Below are positions 32,871 to 42,096 of a stretch of DNA of 64,000 nucleotides, in pieces. Positions within the stretch are counted from its first letter, which is position 1, and every line of letters begins with the position of its first letter. Source of the stretch: Blastopirellula sp. J2-11 (GTDB lineage: Bacteria > Planctomycetota > Planctomycetia > Pirellulales > Pirellulaceae). The stretch spans positions 4,092,001-4,156,000 of the forward strand of contig NZ_CP097384.1 in NCBI RefSeq assembly GCF_024584705.1, written 5' to 3'. The translations under genes and the position numbers were made by a program. The notes under the pieces are model-generated. The model searched no databases. It worked only from the letters and a program-made list of their open reading frames with translations, and was not told the origin of the DNA.

Positions 32871-35144
32871 TTACTTTTCGGGCTGACTCATCGCTTTCCA
32901 CAACCGCGGCGGAGAGATCGGCAACTGGGTCGCTCGTACTCCGGTCGCGTGAAAGATGGCGTCGGCAATCGCCCCCGGCGGAGGAACGATCGGCGTTTCG
33001 CCGACTCCACGGACGCCGAACGGATGATCTGGATTAGGAACTTCAACGATGATCGTGTCGATCATAGGCACATCCAAACAGGTCGGAATGCGATAGTCGA
33101 GCAGTGACGCGTTTCGCATTTTGTGGTCGTCGCCGTAGAAGTATTCTTCGTTCAGCGCCCACCCGATCCCCTGCACGGCTCCTCCTTGCATCTGGCCTTC
33201 GACATAGCTGGGATGAATTGCTTTGCCGGCGTCTTGGATCGCCGTGTAACGCAAGATCTTGACCTTCGCCGTATCGGGGTCTACTTCTACGTCGACGATA
33301 TGGACGCCAAAGCCATTGCTCGGCCCTTCCGGCGAAACGGACGCGTGCCCAACGACCGGATCGCCGGTACCCGGCAGCTTTTCGGCCAACTGCTTGAAGG
33401 TCATTTGTTGGTCACGCCAACGGTAGAGGTCGCCGTCGACTTTCACTTCGGCCGGATCGCACTCCCACAAGAACGCCGCGCGGGCCGTCAATTGCTCCAG
33501 CAGATCGAGCCCCACTTTATGCGCCGCCATTCCGGTGGCGAAGGTGGTTCGACTGCCGCCGGTTACGTCGGTGTAGCCGATGCTGTCGGTATCGACCACC
33601 TTCGGCAGCACGTCGGCCGCGGGTATGCCGAGCGTCTCGGCCAATTGCATCGCGATCGAAGTCCGCGTACCGCCGATGTCGGTCGATCCTTCCAGCAGAT
33701 TGACGGTGCCATCCGGATTGACCGATGCGGAGACGCTCGACTTCAAGCCGATATTGAACCAATAGCCAGCTGCGATACCGCGTCCTTGATTGGCGCCTTC
33801 TAAAGGAGAATTCCAATGCGACGAGTTCTGCGCCGCCTCCAAACACTCGAGATAACCAATCCGCGAATAGACCGGACCGTCGACACGGCGCGAACCTTCT
33901 TTGACCCCGTTGATCCGCCGGATTGCGATTGGGTCGATTTGCAATTGCTCGGCAAGTTCATTGAATGCGGACTCAAACGCAAACGCCGCTTGCGTCGCGC
34001 CTGGCGCTCGATAGGCCTGCGTCTTCGGCTTGTTGACGCAGACGTCGTAGCCGTCAACCACCGCATTGGGCAGTTCGACGCAGCTAAAGATGCACATTGC
34101 GCCGGGACCAATCACGCCGCCGGGGAACGCGCCCGACTCGTAGGCCAGATAGGCTTGACCGGCGGTCAACTTTCCATTTTTTGTCGCACCCAACTTGATC
34201 CGAATGTACGACGCCGGAGTCGGCCCCGTGCCTTCGAATACTTCGTCGCGCTGCATTGTCATTTTGACGGCGCGACCGCTCTTGCGGCTTAAGATCGCAG
34301 CGACCGGCTCTAAGTAGACGGCGATCTTGCCGCCAAAACCGCCCCCAATCTCGCACGGCGTGACCGTCACCTTCGAGATCGGCAGTTGCAGCAACTCGGC
34401 CGTTTGATGGCGAGCGGTGAACGAGCCTTGGGTCGAAGTCCAGATCTTTAGCTGGCCATCTTCATTCCAGAGCGCCGTGGAGACTTGCGGCTCGATGTAG
34501 CCTTGATGAACCGTCGCGGTTTCAAACTCTTTTTCCACGATCACATCCGCTGCTGCGAAACCGGCGGCAATATCGCCTGTCTCGAAATGGACGTGCCGGT
34601 CAATGTTGGTCGGCTCTTGGTTGGACTCGCCCAGCGTCTCGGTTTTCAAACCCGGGTGCAAGATCGGCGCGTCGGGCTTCATGGCTTCGAGCACCGACGT
34701 TACTGCCGGCAACAGTTCGTAGTCGACGCGAATCGCGGCAATCGCTTCTTCGGCGATATGGACATCTCGGGCAGCGACGGCGGCGATCGCGTGCCCTTTG
34801 TACAGCACTTTGTCGACGGCCAGGCAGTTCTCACTGAGATCCTTGAGTTGGACGGCGCCTTCCCCCAAGTCTGCGACTTTGTCGACCAGATCCGGCCAAT
34901 CTTGGCCGGTTGCGATGGCGTAGACTCCCTCTATTTTTTCCGCAATCGACGTATCGATCAGCTTGATCCGCGCGTGCGCGTGCGGGCTACGCAGAACCTT
35001 GCCGAAGAGAGCGCCGGGAAGCTGAACATCGGCGCCGTAAAGGGCGCGGCCGGTCACCTTGTCGGCGCCATCATGTCGAATCGGTCGCGTGCCGATCACT
35101 TTGTACTTTTTGTCGCTGTAAGAAATTGGCGAAACGTCGCTCAT
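32871..35144 (-). CDS. Molybdenum hydroxylase large (Mo-binding) subunit, xanthine/CO dehydrogenase family
   Basis: 757 residues, normal for the Mo-pterin subunit. N-terminal a/b hammerhead (residues about 18-130, beginning V-T-G-R-A-L-Y-G-A-D), then the molybdopterin-binding region with G-G-G-F-G-G-K, A-Y-R-A-P-G-A-T-Q and near the C-terminus G-V-G-E-T-P, whose Glu is the catalytic base. The CO dehydrogenase active-site signature (V-A-Y-R-C-S-F-R) is absent, so it is not a CO dehydrogenase. Purine, aldehyde or N-heterocycle hydroxylation is likely. Its start overlaps the stop of the 2Fe-2S subunit by 4 bases (ATGA), so translation is coupled. Confidence 0.93.
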   Translation of the reverse strand: MSDVSPISYSDKKYKVIGTRPIRHDGADKVTGRALYGADVQLPGALFGKVLRSPHAHARIKLIDTSIAEKIEGVYAIATGQDWPDLVDKVADLGEGAVQLKDLSENCLAVDKVLYKGHAIAAVAARDVHIAEEAIAAIRVDYELLPAVTSVLEAMKPDAPILHPGLKTETLGESNQEPTNIDRHVHFETGDIAAGFAAADVIVEKEFETATVHQGYIEPQVSTALWNEDGQLKIWTSTQGSFTARHQTAELLQLPISKVTVTPCEIGGGFGGKIAVYLEPVAAILSRKSGRAVKMTMQRDEVFEGTGPTPASYIRIKLGATKNGKLTAGQAYLAYESGAFPGGVIGPGAMCIFSCVELPNAVVDGYDVCVNKPKTQAYRAPGATQAAFAFESAFNELAEQLQIDPIAIRRINGVKEGSRRVDGPVYSRIGYLECLEAAQNSSHWNSPLEGANQGRGIAAGYWFNIGLKSSVSASVNPDGTVNLLEGSTDIGGTRTSIAMQLAETLGIPAADVLPKVVDTDSIGYTDVTGGSRTTFATGMAAHKVGLDLLEQLTARAAFLWECDPAEVKVDGDLYRWRDQQMTFKQLAEKLPGTGDPVVGHASVSPEGPSNGFGVHIVDVEVDPDTAKVKILRYTAIQDAGKAIHPSYVEGQMQGGAVQGIGWALNEEYFYGDDHKMRNASLLDYRIPTCLDVPMIDTIIVEVPNPDHPFGVRGVGETPIVPPPGAIADAIFHATGVRATQLPISPPRLWKAMSQPEK

Positions 35145-35617
35145 GGATTCGCTCCTTCGGCAGCGGCTTGAACAGCGCGGACGATCTTGTCGTACCCGGT
35201 GCAGCGACAGAGGTTTCCGGCCAGCTGAAATCGAATCTCTTCTTCACTAGGATGCGGAACTCGATCCAACAGCGCCTTGGTGGTCATCAAAAAGCCAGGC
35301 GTGCAGATGCCGCACTGCAGCGCGGCGCCTTCCAGAAAGCATTGCTGCAGCGGTTGCAGTTTTCCGCCAGCGGCGATTCCTTCAACGGTTTCGATCTCGG
35401 CGCCTTCGGCCTCCAGCGCCAGCACCAGACAACTGACGACCGGTTCGCCGTTCAGCAGCACCGTGCAAGCTCCGCAGTTACCGTTGTTACAGCCTTCTTT
35501 GGCGCCGGTCAGTTGCAACGAATCCCGCAGCACCTCTAGCAAACTTTGCCGTGGCTCGCACGCAAATTCGCGAGGTTCGCCGTTGATCTTCGCCGTAATC
35601 AGCTTTTTCTTGGCCAC
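35141..35617 (-). CDS. Molybdenum hydroxylase small [2Fe-2S] subunit
   Basis: 158 residues. The N-terminal plant-type ferredoxin domain has C-N-N-G-N-C-G-A-C with a fourth Cys in V-V-S-C. The C-terminal helical domain carries the second cluster in C-G-I-C-T-P-G and C-R-C-T-G-Y. It transfers electrons from the Mo site to FAD. It is the middle gene of the FAD, Fe-S, Mo operon, 25 bases after the FAD-subunit stop and overlapping the Mo-subunit start. Confidence 0.95.
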   Translation of the reverse strand: MAKKKLITAKINGEPREFACEPRQSLLEVLRDSLQLTGAKEGCNNGNCGACTVLLNGEPVVSCLVLALEAEGAEIETVEGIAAGGKLQPLQQCFLEGAALQCGICTPGFLMTTKALLDRVPHPSEEEIRFQLAGNLCRCTGYDKIVRAVQAAAEGANP

Positions 35618-35642
35618 GCTGTAACCTGTGGGGTTGGTCGTT

Positions 35643-36521
35643 CTATTTGTTCTTTGCTTGGGCGCGTTCGACGGCGATCGCCAGCGTTCGACGCGTCAGC
35701 ACGCCGCACAAATGCTTGCGGTACTCGATCGTTCCACGCATGTCATCAATCGGACTAGCCGATTGCTCGGCCAGCGCGCCTGCTTTGACGAACAGTTCGT
35801 CGCTTGGCGACTGGCCGAGGAGCGCTTCCTCGGCTTTTGCGGCGCGAACTGCCGTCGTTGCGACAGCGCCCAATACGATCCGCGCCTTGCAAATGATCCC
35901 CTGTTCATCCAACTCTACAAAAGAGGCGGCGCTGGCGACGGCGATGTCCATTTCGTTACGCGGGATAAATCGTTGGTAAGCCGCTCCGCTTCGCGCTTCG
36001 GTCGGAGGAAAGATAATCGCGACCAGCAGATCGCCACGCGCCAGTACATTCTTGCCGACGCCGCTGCAAAACTCGGCGACCGGCATCTGCCGGCGTCCCT
36101 TGGGACCAGCGATCTCGGCGACGGCGTCATAAATGGCGAGCGGCGGAATCGAATCAGCCGCCGGAGACGCGTTGCAGAGATTACCGCCGACCGTGGCTCG
36201 TGATTGAATTTGCCAACCGCCGATGATTTTGGTCGCATCAACCAGTGCGGCGTACTTTTCCATGATCGCCGCTTCGCGATAGATGCGACTACAGGAAACG
36301 GCCGCGCCGAGAAAGAGTCCGCCATCGGCGGTCATCGCTAACTCATTTAATTCGGCGATTTTTTTGACGTCGACAACCAGCGTTGCACGGCGGCGACGTT
36401 CTCGTAACAAAACCAAAATATCGGTACCGCCGGCCATCACGACCGCTTTGTGGGCGGGGTCTGCGAGCAACTGGACCGCTTCGTTGGTGGAAATCGGCGC
36501 CGCGTAGTCGAAATCTTGCAA
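35643..36521 (-). CDS. Molybdenum hydroxylase FAD-binding subunit (CoxM/XdhB-like)
   Basis: 292 residues from TTG 36521, chosen because AGGAGA lies 8 bases upstream and the protein then starts M-Q-D-F-D-Y-A-A-P as is usual; longer in-frame extensions have no family support. FAD-binding motifs M-A-G-G-T-D-I-L (about residue 35) and T-V-G-G-N-L-C-N-A-S-P-A-A-D (about 105-120) are clear, followed by the C-terminal CO-dehydrogenase-flavoprotein domain. First gene of the operon, divergent from the aldehyde dehydrogenase gene. Confidence 0.93.
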   Translation of the reverse strand: MQDFDYAAPISTNEAVQLLADPAHKAVVMAGGTDILVLLRERRRRATLVVDVKKIAELNELAMTADGGLFLGAAVSCSRIYREAAIMEKYAALVDATKIIGGWQIQSRATVGGNLCNASPAADSIPPLAIYDAVAEIAGPKGRRQMPVAEFCSGVGKNVLARGDLLVAIIFPPTEARSGAAYQRFIPRNEMDIAVASAASFVELDEQGIICKARIVLGAVATTAVRAAKAEEALLGQSPSDELFVKAGALAEQSASPIDDMRGTIEYRKHLCGVLTRRTLAIAVERAQAKNK

Positions 36522-36728
36522 AAAAATCTCTCCTGACAGTCGTCGCCCCACAATCGAATGCTGGCATCGCAGGATCGCGGCGACTTGTATGGCGATCATT
36601 CTATCGCGAGCGAGAGCTCTTTCCAACGCAGCTAGGCCGTATCTCGCCTCAAAACCGATTGCTTGGGGCACGCGTTACGCCCTACAATGCAAATACCGAC
36701 ACTTCCTGTTACAAAAGGATTCCCCGTC

Positions 36729-38210
36729 ATGGCTACGATTTCTCGTTCTAACTCCTCGACTTCGCCCGAAGTTCGCCATACGCAGTGCTTTATCGACGGC
36801 CAATGGGTGCCCGCGATGAGCGGCAATACCTTCGCCACGTTGAACCCGGCTACAGAGGAGGTGATCGCTGAAGTCGCCGAAGGGGACGCCGCCGATATTG
36901 ACGTCGCCGTTCGCGCCGCTCGCAACGCCTTCGACAGCGGGCCTTGGCGAAAAATGGACGCCCGCGATCGCGGCGCGCTGATCTACCGTCTGGCCGAATT
37001 GATCGAACAAGAAAAAGAAGAGCTGGCCGCTCTCGAATCGCTTGATAACGGCAAACCGATTCGTGACGCGCTCGCCGCCGATCTGCCGCTGGTCGTCGAC
37101 TGCTTGAAATACTACGCTGGCTGGGCCGACAAGATCCAAGGAGCGACCATTCCGATTCGCGGCGACTACTTTTGCTATACCCGCCGAGAACCGGTGGGCG
37201 TGGTCGGTCAGATCATTCCGTGGAACTTCCCGATGTTGATGACCGCCTGGAAATGGGGACCAGCGCTCGCCGCAGGCTGCACGATTGTGATGAAGCCGGC
37301 CGAACAAACGCCGCTCACCTGTTTGCGCATGGCGCAACTGGCGAAAGAGGCCGGCATCCCCGATGGCGTAATCAATGTGGTTCCCGGATTTGGTCCGACC
37401 GCCGGCGGTTCGCTAGTCAAACATCCCGGCGTCGACAAGATCGCTTTTACCGGTGAGCACATCACCGCTCAAACGATCATGAAGAACGCCGCCGACACGA
37501 TGAAGCGGGTCACGTTTGAACTCGGCGGCAAGAGCCCAAACGTCATCTTCGCCGACGCCGATCTCGACGCCGCGATCGCTGGCGCCCACTTCGGGCTGTA
37601 CTTTAACCAAGGCCAATGTTGCACCGCCGGCAGTCGCGTCTTTGTCGAAGATTCGATCTATGACGAATTCTGCGAACGGATGGCCGCGATGAACGTGGAT
37701 CGCAAACTAGGAGACCCGCTCGATCCCGATACCGAGCAAGGCCCGCAGGTAGACCAACGGCAGATGGAAAAAATCTTGAGCTACGTCGATCTCGGCAAAA
37801 AACAGGGAGCTCGCCTGTTGAGCGGCGGCGCTCGACATGGCGACAAAGGCTTCTATGTGCAGCCGACCCTGTTTGCCGACGTGACCGACGATATGAAGAT
37901 CGCGACCGACGAAATCTTTGGCCCGGTCATGTCAGTCCTGAAGTTCAAAGGCCAAAAAGACATCATCCAGCGAGCGAACAACACGTTCTATGGACTAGCC
38001 GCGGCCGTTTGGACCAACGACGTCAAAAAGGCGCACCGCTTCGCCGCCGATGTTCGCGCCGGAACCGTTTGGGTCAACTGCTACGACGTGTTTGACACGG
38101 CGGCGCCGTTTGGCGGCTTCAAAATGTCAGGTCTGGGACGCGAACTGGGCGCCGCGGGTCTTGACGGTTACCTGGAGAACAAGACCGTCACCGTCAATCT
38201 GGCCGACTGA
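36729..38210 (+). CDS. NAD(P)-dependent aldehyde dehydrogenase, ALDH1/2-like
   Basis: 493 residues from ATG 36729, which has AAGGA 8 bases upstream; an upstream in-frame extension has no ribosome site. Catalytic Asn in P-W-N-F-P, general-base Glu in F-E-L-G-G-K-S-P and nucleophile in G-Q-C-C-T-A-G are all present. The cofactor loop normally reading F-T-G-S-T-E-x-G is F-T-G-E-H-I-T-A here, an unusual substitution. Cytoplasmic tetramer by family. It is divergent from the molybdenum hydroxylase operon (207 bases apart), so linked regulation is possible. Substrate unknown. Confidence 0.93.
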   Translation: MATISRSNSSTSPEVRHTQCFIDGQWVPAMSGNTFATLNPATEEVIAEVAEGDAADIDVAVRAARNAFDSGPWRKMDARDRGALIYRLAELIEQEKEELAALESLDNGKPIRDALAADLPLVVDCLKYYAGWADKIQGATIPIRGDYFCYTRREPVGVVGQIIPWNFPMLMTAWKWGPALAAGCTIVMKPAEQTPLTCLRMAQLAKEAGIPDGVINVVPGFGPTAGGSLVKHPGVDKIAFTGEHITAQTIMKNAADTMKRVTFELGGKSPNVIFADADLDAAIAGAHFGLYFNQGQCCTAGSRVFVEDSIYDEFCERMAAMNVDRKLGDPLDPDTEQGPQVDQRQMEKILSYVDLGKKQGARLLSGGARHGDKGFYVQPTLFADVTDDMKIATDEIFGPVMSVLKFKGQKDIIQRANNTFYGLAAAVWTNDVKKAHRFAADVRAGTVWVNCYDVFDTAAPFGGFKMSGLGRELGAAGLDGYLENKTVTVNLAD

Positions 38211-38383
38211 GCAACCAAGTGGACGAAGGAAAACGGCCAACTCGACCGGATCGCGCGCCGACGCGATCCGGGACGAGATGGCACAGGCCAGTATGGGAGA
38301 ACGCTAAGAGCACAAACCGTGCCAAGACGACGACGTTTTCCTGACGCGGCGAAAAAAGCGGGATACGTCGGAACAAGAACCTG

Positions 38384-38420
38384 AAAAACGACCAACATCG
38401 GTGACGACTGGTCGTTTTTT
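38384..38420. terminator. Bidirectional terminator between aldehyde dehydrogenase and ectD
   Basis: An 11-bp perfect stem AAAAACGACCA (38384-38394) / TGGTCGTTTTT (38409-38419) with a 14-base loop, A-tract on one side and T-tract on the other. It can end transcripts from both convergent genes. Confidence 0.88.
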
Positions 38421-38484
38421 CGTGTCGCTTTGTTCGACATGCGCGTCGTTTAAATCGACGAAGAATCGAACTCTGATCGATTCG

Positions 38485-39384
38485 CTAGATATCATCCAAC
38501 GAGCAGTCTTCCCGTTCTGCAAGAAACCCTGGCCGGGGCGCAAATCCGCCAAACGGCTCCACGAGCCGATTCTCGACGCTGTTATAAACGACAAACAGAT
38601 TGGTCCGCGGCGTCGGACTGAGATTTCCGCCCGAGCCATGCATCGTGTTGCAGTCGAACATCAGCGCCGAACCGGGGCCTCCCTTGGGCGCTTTGATCGC
38701 TCCTTGATTGGTCAGAAACTCGATCGCCTGGCGACTGGGAACGCCAAACTCCTGTTTCTTCAGCGATACCTCATAATGGTTCTCAGGCGTTTCTCCGATA
38801 CAACGAATGTAATAATGATGTGAGCCGCGGATCAACATCAACGGTCCGTTGAACTCGTGATTGTCGGTCAGGCTGATCGAAACGCTGATCGCACGGGTGC
38901 GCGGCATGCCATCTTCGACGTGCCAAGTTTCAAAGTCGGAGTGCCAAAAGAACTCTTTGCCGTGAAAAGCCGGCTTGTAGTTGATTCGCGATTGATGAAT
39001 ATAAACTTCGCTGCCCAGAATTTGTTCGACCTTGGAAACAATTCGCCGATCTAGGCAGATGCTGCGAAACAGTTCGTTGTCGCGATGGACGCGAAAAATC
39101 GTACGTACTTCGTTCCGCTGCGGTTCGGCGATCACTTCCGGCCGATCCTGATCGGCGCTCCGCCGCATCTTTTCAGCTTCGGCCAAGTACTGCACCGCTT
39201 CGCTCGAACTGAGTAGTTGCGGAAACGACAGATAGCCGTTGTCTGCGAAGTTGCTGATCTCGGAGTCGGGCAAAGTACCGCTTCGCCCTGGCCAGACAAC
39301 CGGATCGATGCGCGGCGCGGCCTCCCAGATTTCTCCCATACGTGACGCATAGGGATCGTAGTGTGCTTGAATGACGTTCGACAT
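38485..39384 (-). CDS. ectD: Ectoine hydroxylase
   Basis: 299 residues. Fe(II)/2-oxoglutarate dioxygenase converting ectoine to 5-hydroxyectoine. The EctD signature F-x-W-H-S-D-F-E-T-W-H-x-E-D-G-M-P is complete, with iron ligands His148 and Asp150, and a third His in the downstream T-M-H-G-S-G-G-N motif. ATG 39384 was chosen because AAGGA lies upstream at normal spacing; a start nine codons earlier is possible. Last gene of ectABCD, 98 bases after ectC. Confidence 0.96.
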   Translation of the reverse strand: MSNVIQAHYDPYASRMGEIWEAAPRIDPVVWPGRSGTLPDSEISNFADNGYLSFPQLLSSSEAVQYLAEAEKMRRSADQDRPEVIAEPQRNEVRTIFRVHRDNELFRSICLDRRIVSKVEQILGSEVYIHQSRINYKPAFHGKEFFWHSDFETWHVEDGMPRTRAISVSISLTDNHEFNGPLMLIRGSHHYYIRCIGETPENHYEVSLKKQEFGVPSRQAIEFLTNQGAIKAPKGGPGSALMFDCNTMHGSGGNLSPTPRTNLFVVYNSVENRLVEPFGGFAPRPGFLAEREDCSLDDI

Positions 39385-39482
39385 TGGGTTTTCCTTCTCC
39401 AGTTGGATCATCCGATTGTCGGTTGCTGGTTCCTTTACGAAGTTGTGCTTGGTCGTACGACTACGACACGATGATGTCGTGG

Positions 39483-39869
39483 CTAATCTAAGATCGCCGG
39501 GTAGACGCCGTTTTCGTCGTGAACTTCAGTACCAACAACCGGCGGGTTGAAGACGCAGACCATCCGCATATCGACGTCGGCCGACAGCAAATGTTTGTCA
39601 TTCTTGTCGAGCGCATAGACAGTGCCGGCTTCGATTTCAAAGACTTCGCCTGAGTCGACTAGCTGGACGCGTCCTTTGCCTTCGATGCAATAAACGGCCT
39701 CGAGATGATTCTGATAATGAATTGGGGTCGTCGTTCCGGCGCGAATAATCGTGTCGTGCAACGAAAAACCCATGCCATCCTTCTTGAGCAGCAAGCGACG
39801 ACTGGTCCAATTATTCGAGATGACTTCCGCTTCGGTCCCGATGGTATCGTTTAATTTTTTGACGATCAC
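39483..39869 (-). CDS. ectC: L-ectoine synthase
   Basis: 128 residues, a typical cupin-type EctC that cyclises N-gamma-acetyl-diaminobutyrate to ectoine. The metal-binding residues known for EctC are present at Glu57 (H-L-E-A-V-Y), Tyr85 (G-T-V-Y-A-L) and His93 (N-D-K-H-L). It is separated from ectB by 121 bases containing a hairpin. Confidence 0.96.
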   Translation of the reverse strand: MIVKKLNDTIGTEAEVISNNWTSRRLLLKKDGMGFSLHDTIIRAGTTTPIHYQNHLEAVYCIEGKGRVQLVDSGEVFEIEAGTVYALDKNDKHLLSADVDMRMVCVFNPPVVGTEVHDENGVYPAILD

Positions 39870-39946
39870 TGTACAGTATCTCCGTGCAGCGCGCCGCAGA
39901 GTGCGACGCGCGTTGGTTAGTTAGAGTTGTTACGCGAGAGCATGAA

Positions 39947-39973
39947 GACGCTGCTGGACTAGCCGGCAGCGTC
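39947..39973. promoter_or_regulatory. Hairpin in the ectB-ectC intergenic gap
   Basis: Perfect 8-bp inverted repeat GACGCTGC (39947-39954) / GCAGCGTC (39966-39973) with an 11-base loop, beginning 18 bases downstream of the ectB stop. No T-run follows on the minus strand, so it is a weak terminator candidate at best. RNA processing or differential stability of ectAB versus ectCD is possible. Confidence 0.45.
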
Positions 39974-39990
39974 GCCTCATCGCTTTTTAT

Positions 39991-41289
39991 TTAGCCAGAA
40001 ACCTCGTCGGCGGCCGCCATCGATTGGGCCGGCTTCTTGGTCCGGGGACTACCCATGACTTCGCGAACCGAATCGACCAGGATCTTCAGACCGTTGTCGA
40101 GCGCATCTTCGGCGATCGTCAGCGGCGGCAATGTCTTGACCACTTCGTCGTTGGGACCGGCTGTTTCAATGATCAGCCCGCGTCCAAACGCCGCATGAGA
40201 AATCTTCGACGCGACATCTTCTTCATGGAACTGAATTCCCTGAATCAGACCGCGACCACGAACGTCGGCGCCATATGCTTCGGCCAGATCGAGCAATGTC
40301 GCTTTGATCTTCTTCGCTTTACGATTGACGGCCAGCGAGAGTTGATCGTCTTGCCAATAGTTACGCAACGCGGCGGTCGCCGTGACGAACGCCGGATTGT
40401 GTCCACGGAACGTTCCGTTATGCTCGCCCGGTTGAAACGCATCGAGTTCCGGCTTCATCAGCACGACGGCCAACGGCAACCCATAGCCGGAGAACGATTT
40501 GGATAAGCAAACAATGTCGGGCTTGATCCCCGCAAATTCAAAGCTGAAGAACGGACCGGTGCGACCGCAGCCGACCTGGATGTCATCCATAATCAGCAAA
40601 GCGCCCACTTTTTTGGCCAAAGCCGCCAATCGCTGCAGCCATTTTTTCGAAGCGACGTTGACGCCGCCTTCGGCTTGCACCGTTTCGACAATGAAGGCCG
40701 CCGGCGGTTCGATGCCGCTGCTGTTGTCGCTCAGATAGCTTTCGATCAGCGAGATCGTATCGGTATCGGCGTCAAAGTAATCGCAAAACGGCATGTGAGA
40801 CGCGTCCGACAGCGCGACGCCGGCGCCGGCGCGTTTGCCCGAGTTGCCGGTCATCGCCAGAGAGCCGAGGGTCATGCCGTGGAAGCCGTTGGTGAAGGCG
40901 ATCACATTGGCGCGACCGGTCACTTTTCGGGCCAGTTTCAGCGCCGATTCAACGGCGTTGGTGCCGGTCGGTCCGGGAAACATCACCTTGTAATCAAGTC
41001 CACGCGGAGCAAGCAGCACATCCTGCATCGCTTGCAGCAAATCGCGTTTAGCGGCCGTCGACATATCCAGTGCGTGCGTCACTCCGTCCGCCGAAAGATA
41101 CTCGAGCAGGGCCGACTTGATCACGTCATTGTTGTGACCATAGTTGAGCGAACCTGCGCCCGCGAAAAAGTCGATAAAGGAGCGGCCTTGTTCGTCAAAT
41201 AGCAGGTGATCTTTTGCGCGAGTAAAGATCGTCGGGAACGAGCGGCAATAACTGCGCACGTTTGATTCCATTCGCTGGAAAATATTCAT
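39991..41289 (-). CDS. ectB: Diaminobutyrate-2-oxoglutarate transaminase
   Basis: 432 residues, class III PLP aminotransferase making L-2,4-diaminobutyrate from aspartate semialdehyde and glutamate. Visible are the PLP-binding region D-D-I-Q-V-G-C-G-R-T-G, the Schiff-base lysine in C-L-S-K-S-F-S-G-Y-G, and the substrate motif H-N-G-T-F-R-G-H-N. Its start lies 8 bases after ectA, so the two are co-translated. Confidence 0.96.
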   Translation of the reverse strand: MNIFQRMESNVRSYCRSFPTIFTRAKDHLLFDEQGRSFIDFFAGAGSLNYGHNNDVIKSALLEYLSADGVTHALDMSTAAKRDLLQAMQDVLLAPRGLDYKVMFPGPTGTNAVESALKLARKVTGRANVIAFTNGFHGMTLGSLAMTGNSGKRAGAGVALSDASHMPFCDYFDADTDTISLIESYLSDNSSGIEPPAAFIVETVQAEGGVNVASKKWLQRLAALAKKVGALLIMDDIQVGCGRTGPFFSFEFAGIKPDIVCLSKSFSGYGLPLAVVLMKPELDAFQPGEHNGTFRGHNPAFVTATAALRNYWQDDQLSLAVNRKAKKIKATLLDLAEAYGADVRGRGLIQGIQFHEEDVASKISHAAFGRGLIIETAGPNDEVVKTLPPLTIAEDALDNGLKILVDSVREVMGSPRTKKPAQSMAAADEVSG

Positions 41290-41297
41290 TCTGTCTC

Positions 41298-41867
41298 CTA
41301 AATAGGGCCAACGCGGACGAGCTCTTCCGCTTCATGACCTGAAGCGCCAAAGTCCGCGGATTCAAAACGTCGCGAGTATTCGATCACTGCTCCCAACCGG
41401 GACGCTAGCGACGCAAACAGACGGCGCGACGGAACATTTGATGGGGTAATCGTTGCTTCGATAAACTGCACCGCTTCTCCCTGCTCTACCAAATACAGCA
41501 GCAACTGCTTGGCCAGTCCCATGCCGCGCGCTGGAGGCGCGACAAGCACTTGCCATACAAACAGGGATTGGGGACGCGTCGGAGGGCGGAAACCCGTGGC
41601 GAAACCGACGATCTCACCGTTCAGTTCCGCAACGACGCACGAATCGGCGAACTCGGTCGCCTGAAGCAAATAGAGATAACAGGAATTGGTATCAAGCGTT
41701 TCGTCAGCGCACACCAATCGCCACAACGACTGAGCGTCCCGTTTTTCGGGACGACGCAGACGAACGGACTCCCTGTCGTTTTCCGCCGGGGGGGAAGTCT
41801 CGGTCATCGCATGAAGTAGTGTGAACGTTTCCTGTTTGCCGTGGATGGTTAATCCGACGCTTGCCAT
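41298..41867 (-). CDS. ectA: L-2,4-diaminobutyric acid acetyltransferase
   Basis: 189 residues from ATG 41867; ATG 41807 gives 169 residues, nearer to the conserved start and perhaps the true one. GNAT acetyltransferase: conserved L-V-C-A-D-E-T-L-D-T-N-S-C-Y-x-Y motif for the substrate and an acetyl-CoA loop R-G-M-G-L-A (P-A-R-G-M-G). It acetylates diaminobutyrate to the direct ectoine precursor. First gene of ectABCD. No ectR regulator or ask_ect aspartokinase is next to it. The 229-base gap to the divergent gene at 42097 should hold the osmotically responsive promoter. Confidence 0.94.
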   Translation of the reverse strand: MASVGLTIHGKQETFTLLHAMTETSPPAENDRESVRLRRPEKRDAQSLWRLVCADETLDTNSCYLYLLQATEFADSCVVAELNGEIVGFATGFRPPTRPQSLFVWQVLVAPPARGMGLAKQLLLYLVEQGEAVQFIEATITPSNVPSRRLFASLASRLGAVIEYSRRFESADFGASGHEAEELVRVGPI

Positions 41868-42096
41868 TGCCTAAAGGTGAGTTCGCCTATCGAAGGCGAT
41901 CGAGTCACCCTAACACGATCGAGATTTGGTTTCAACGCAGACACCCCGAGAAACTGGCTCAGGACCGTATTTGCCGCAGTAATTCACGCTTTTGCGCTGT
42001 TTTTATATGTTGAGTTAACATTTGCGAAACTTTTCCCGCCAAAGTTGTTTAAATAGAAGATGTCGTTCACCCCTCATGGAACAGGAAAGAGACGAT

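Noticed and set aside
32871-36521. Numerous plus-strand open frames of up to 228 codons
   Set aside because: Antisense shadows of the high-GC molybdenum hydroxylase genes, which carry complete cofactor motifs.
41868-42096. Possible osmotic promoter or riboswitch between ectA and the divergent gene
   Set aside because: The gap is A/T-rich and must contain promoters, but no consensus sigma site, operator or conserved RNA fold could be identified with confidence.
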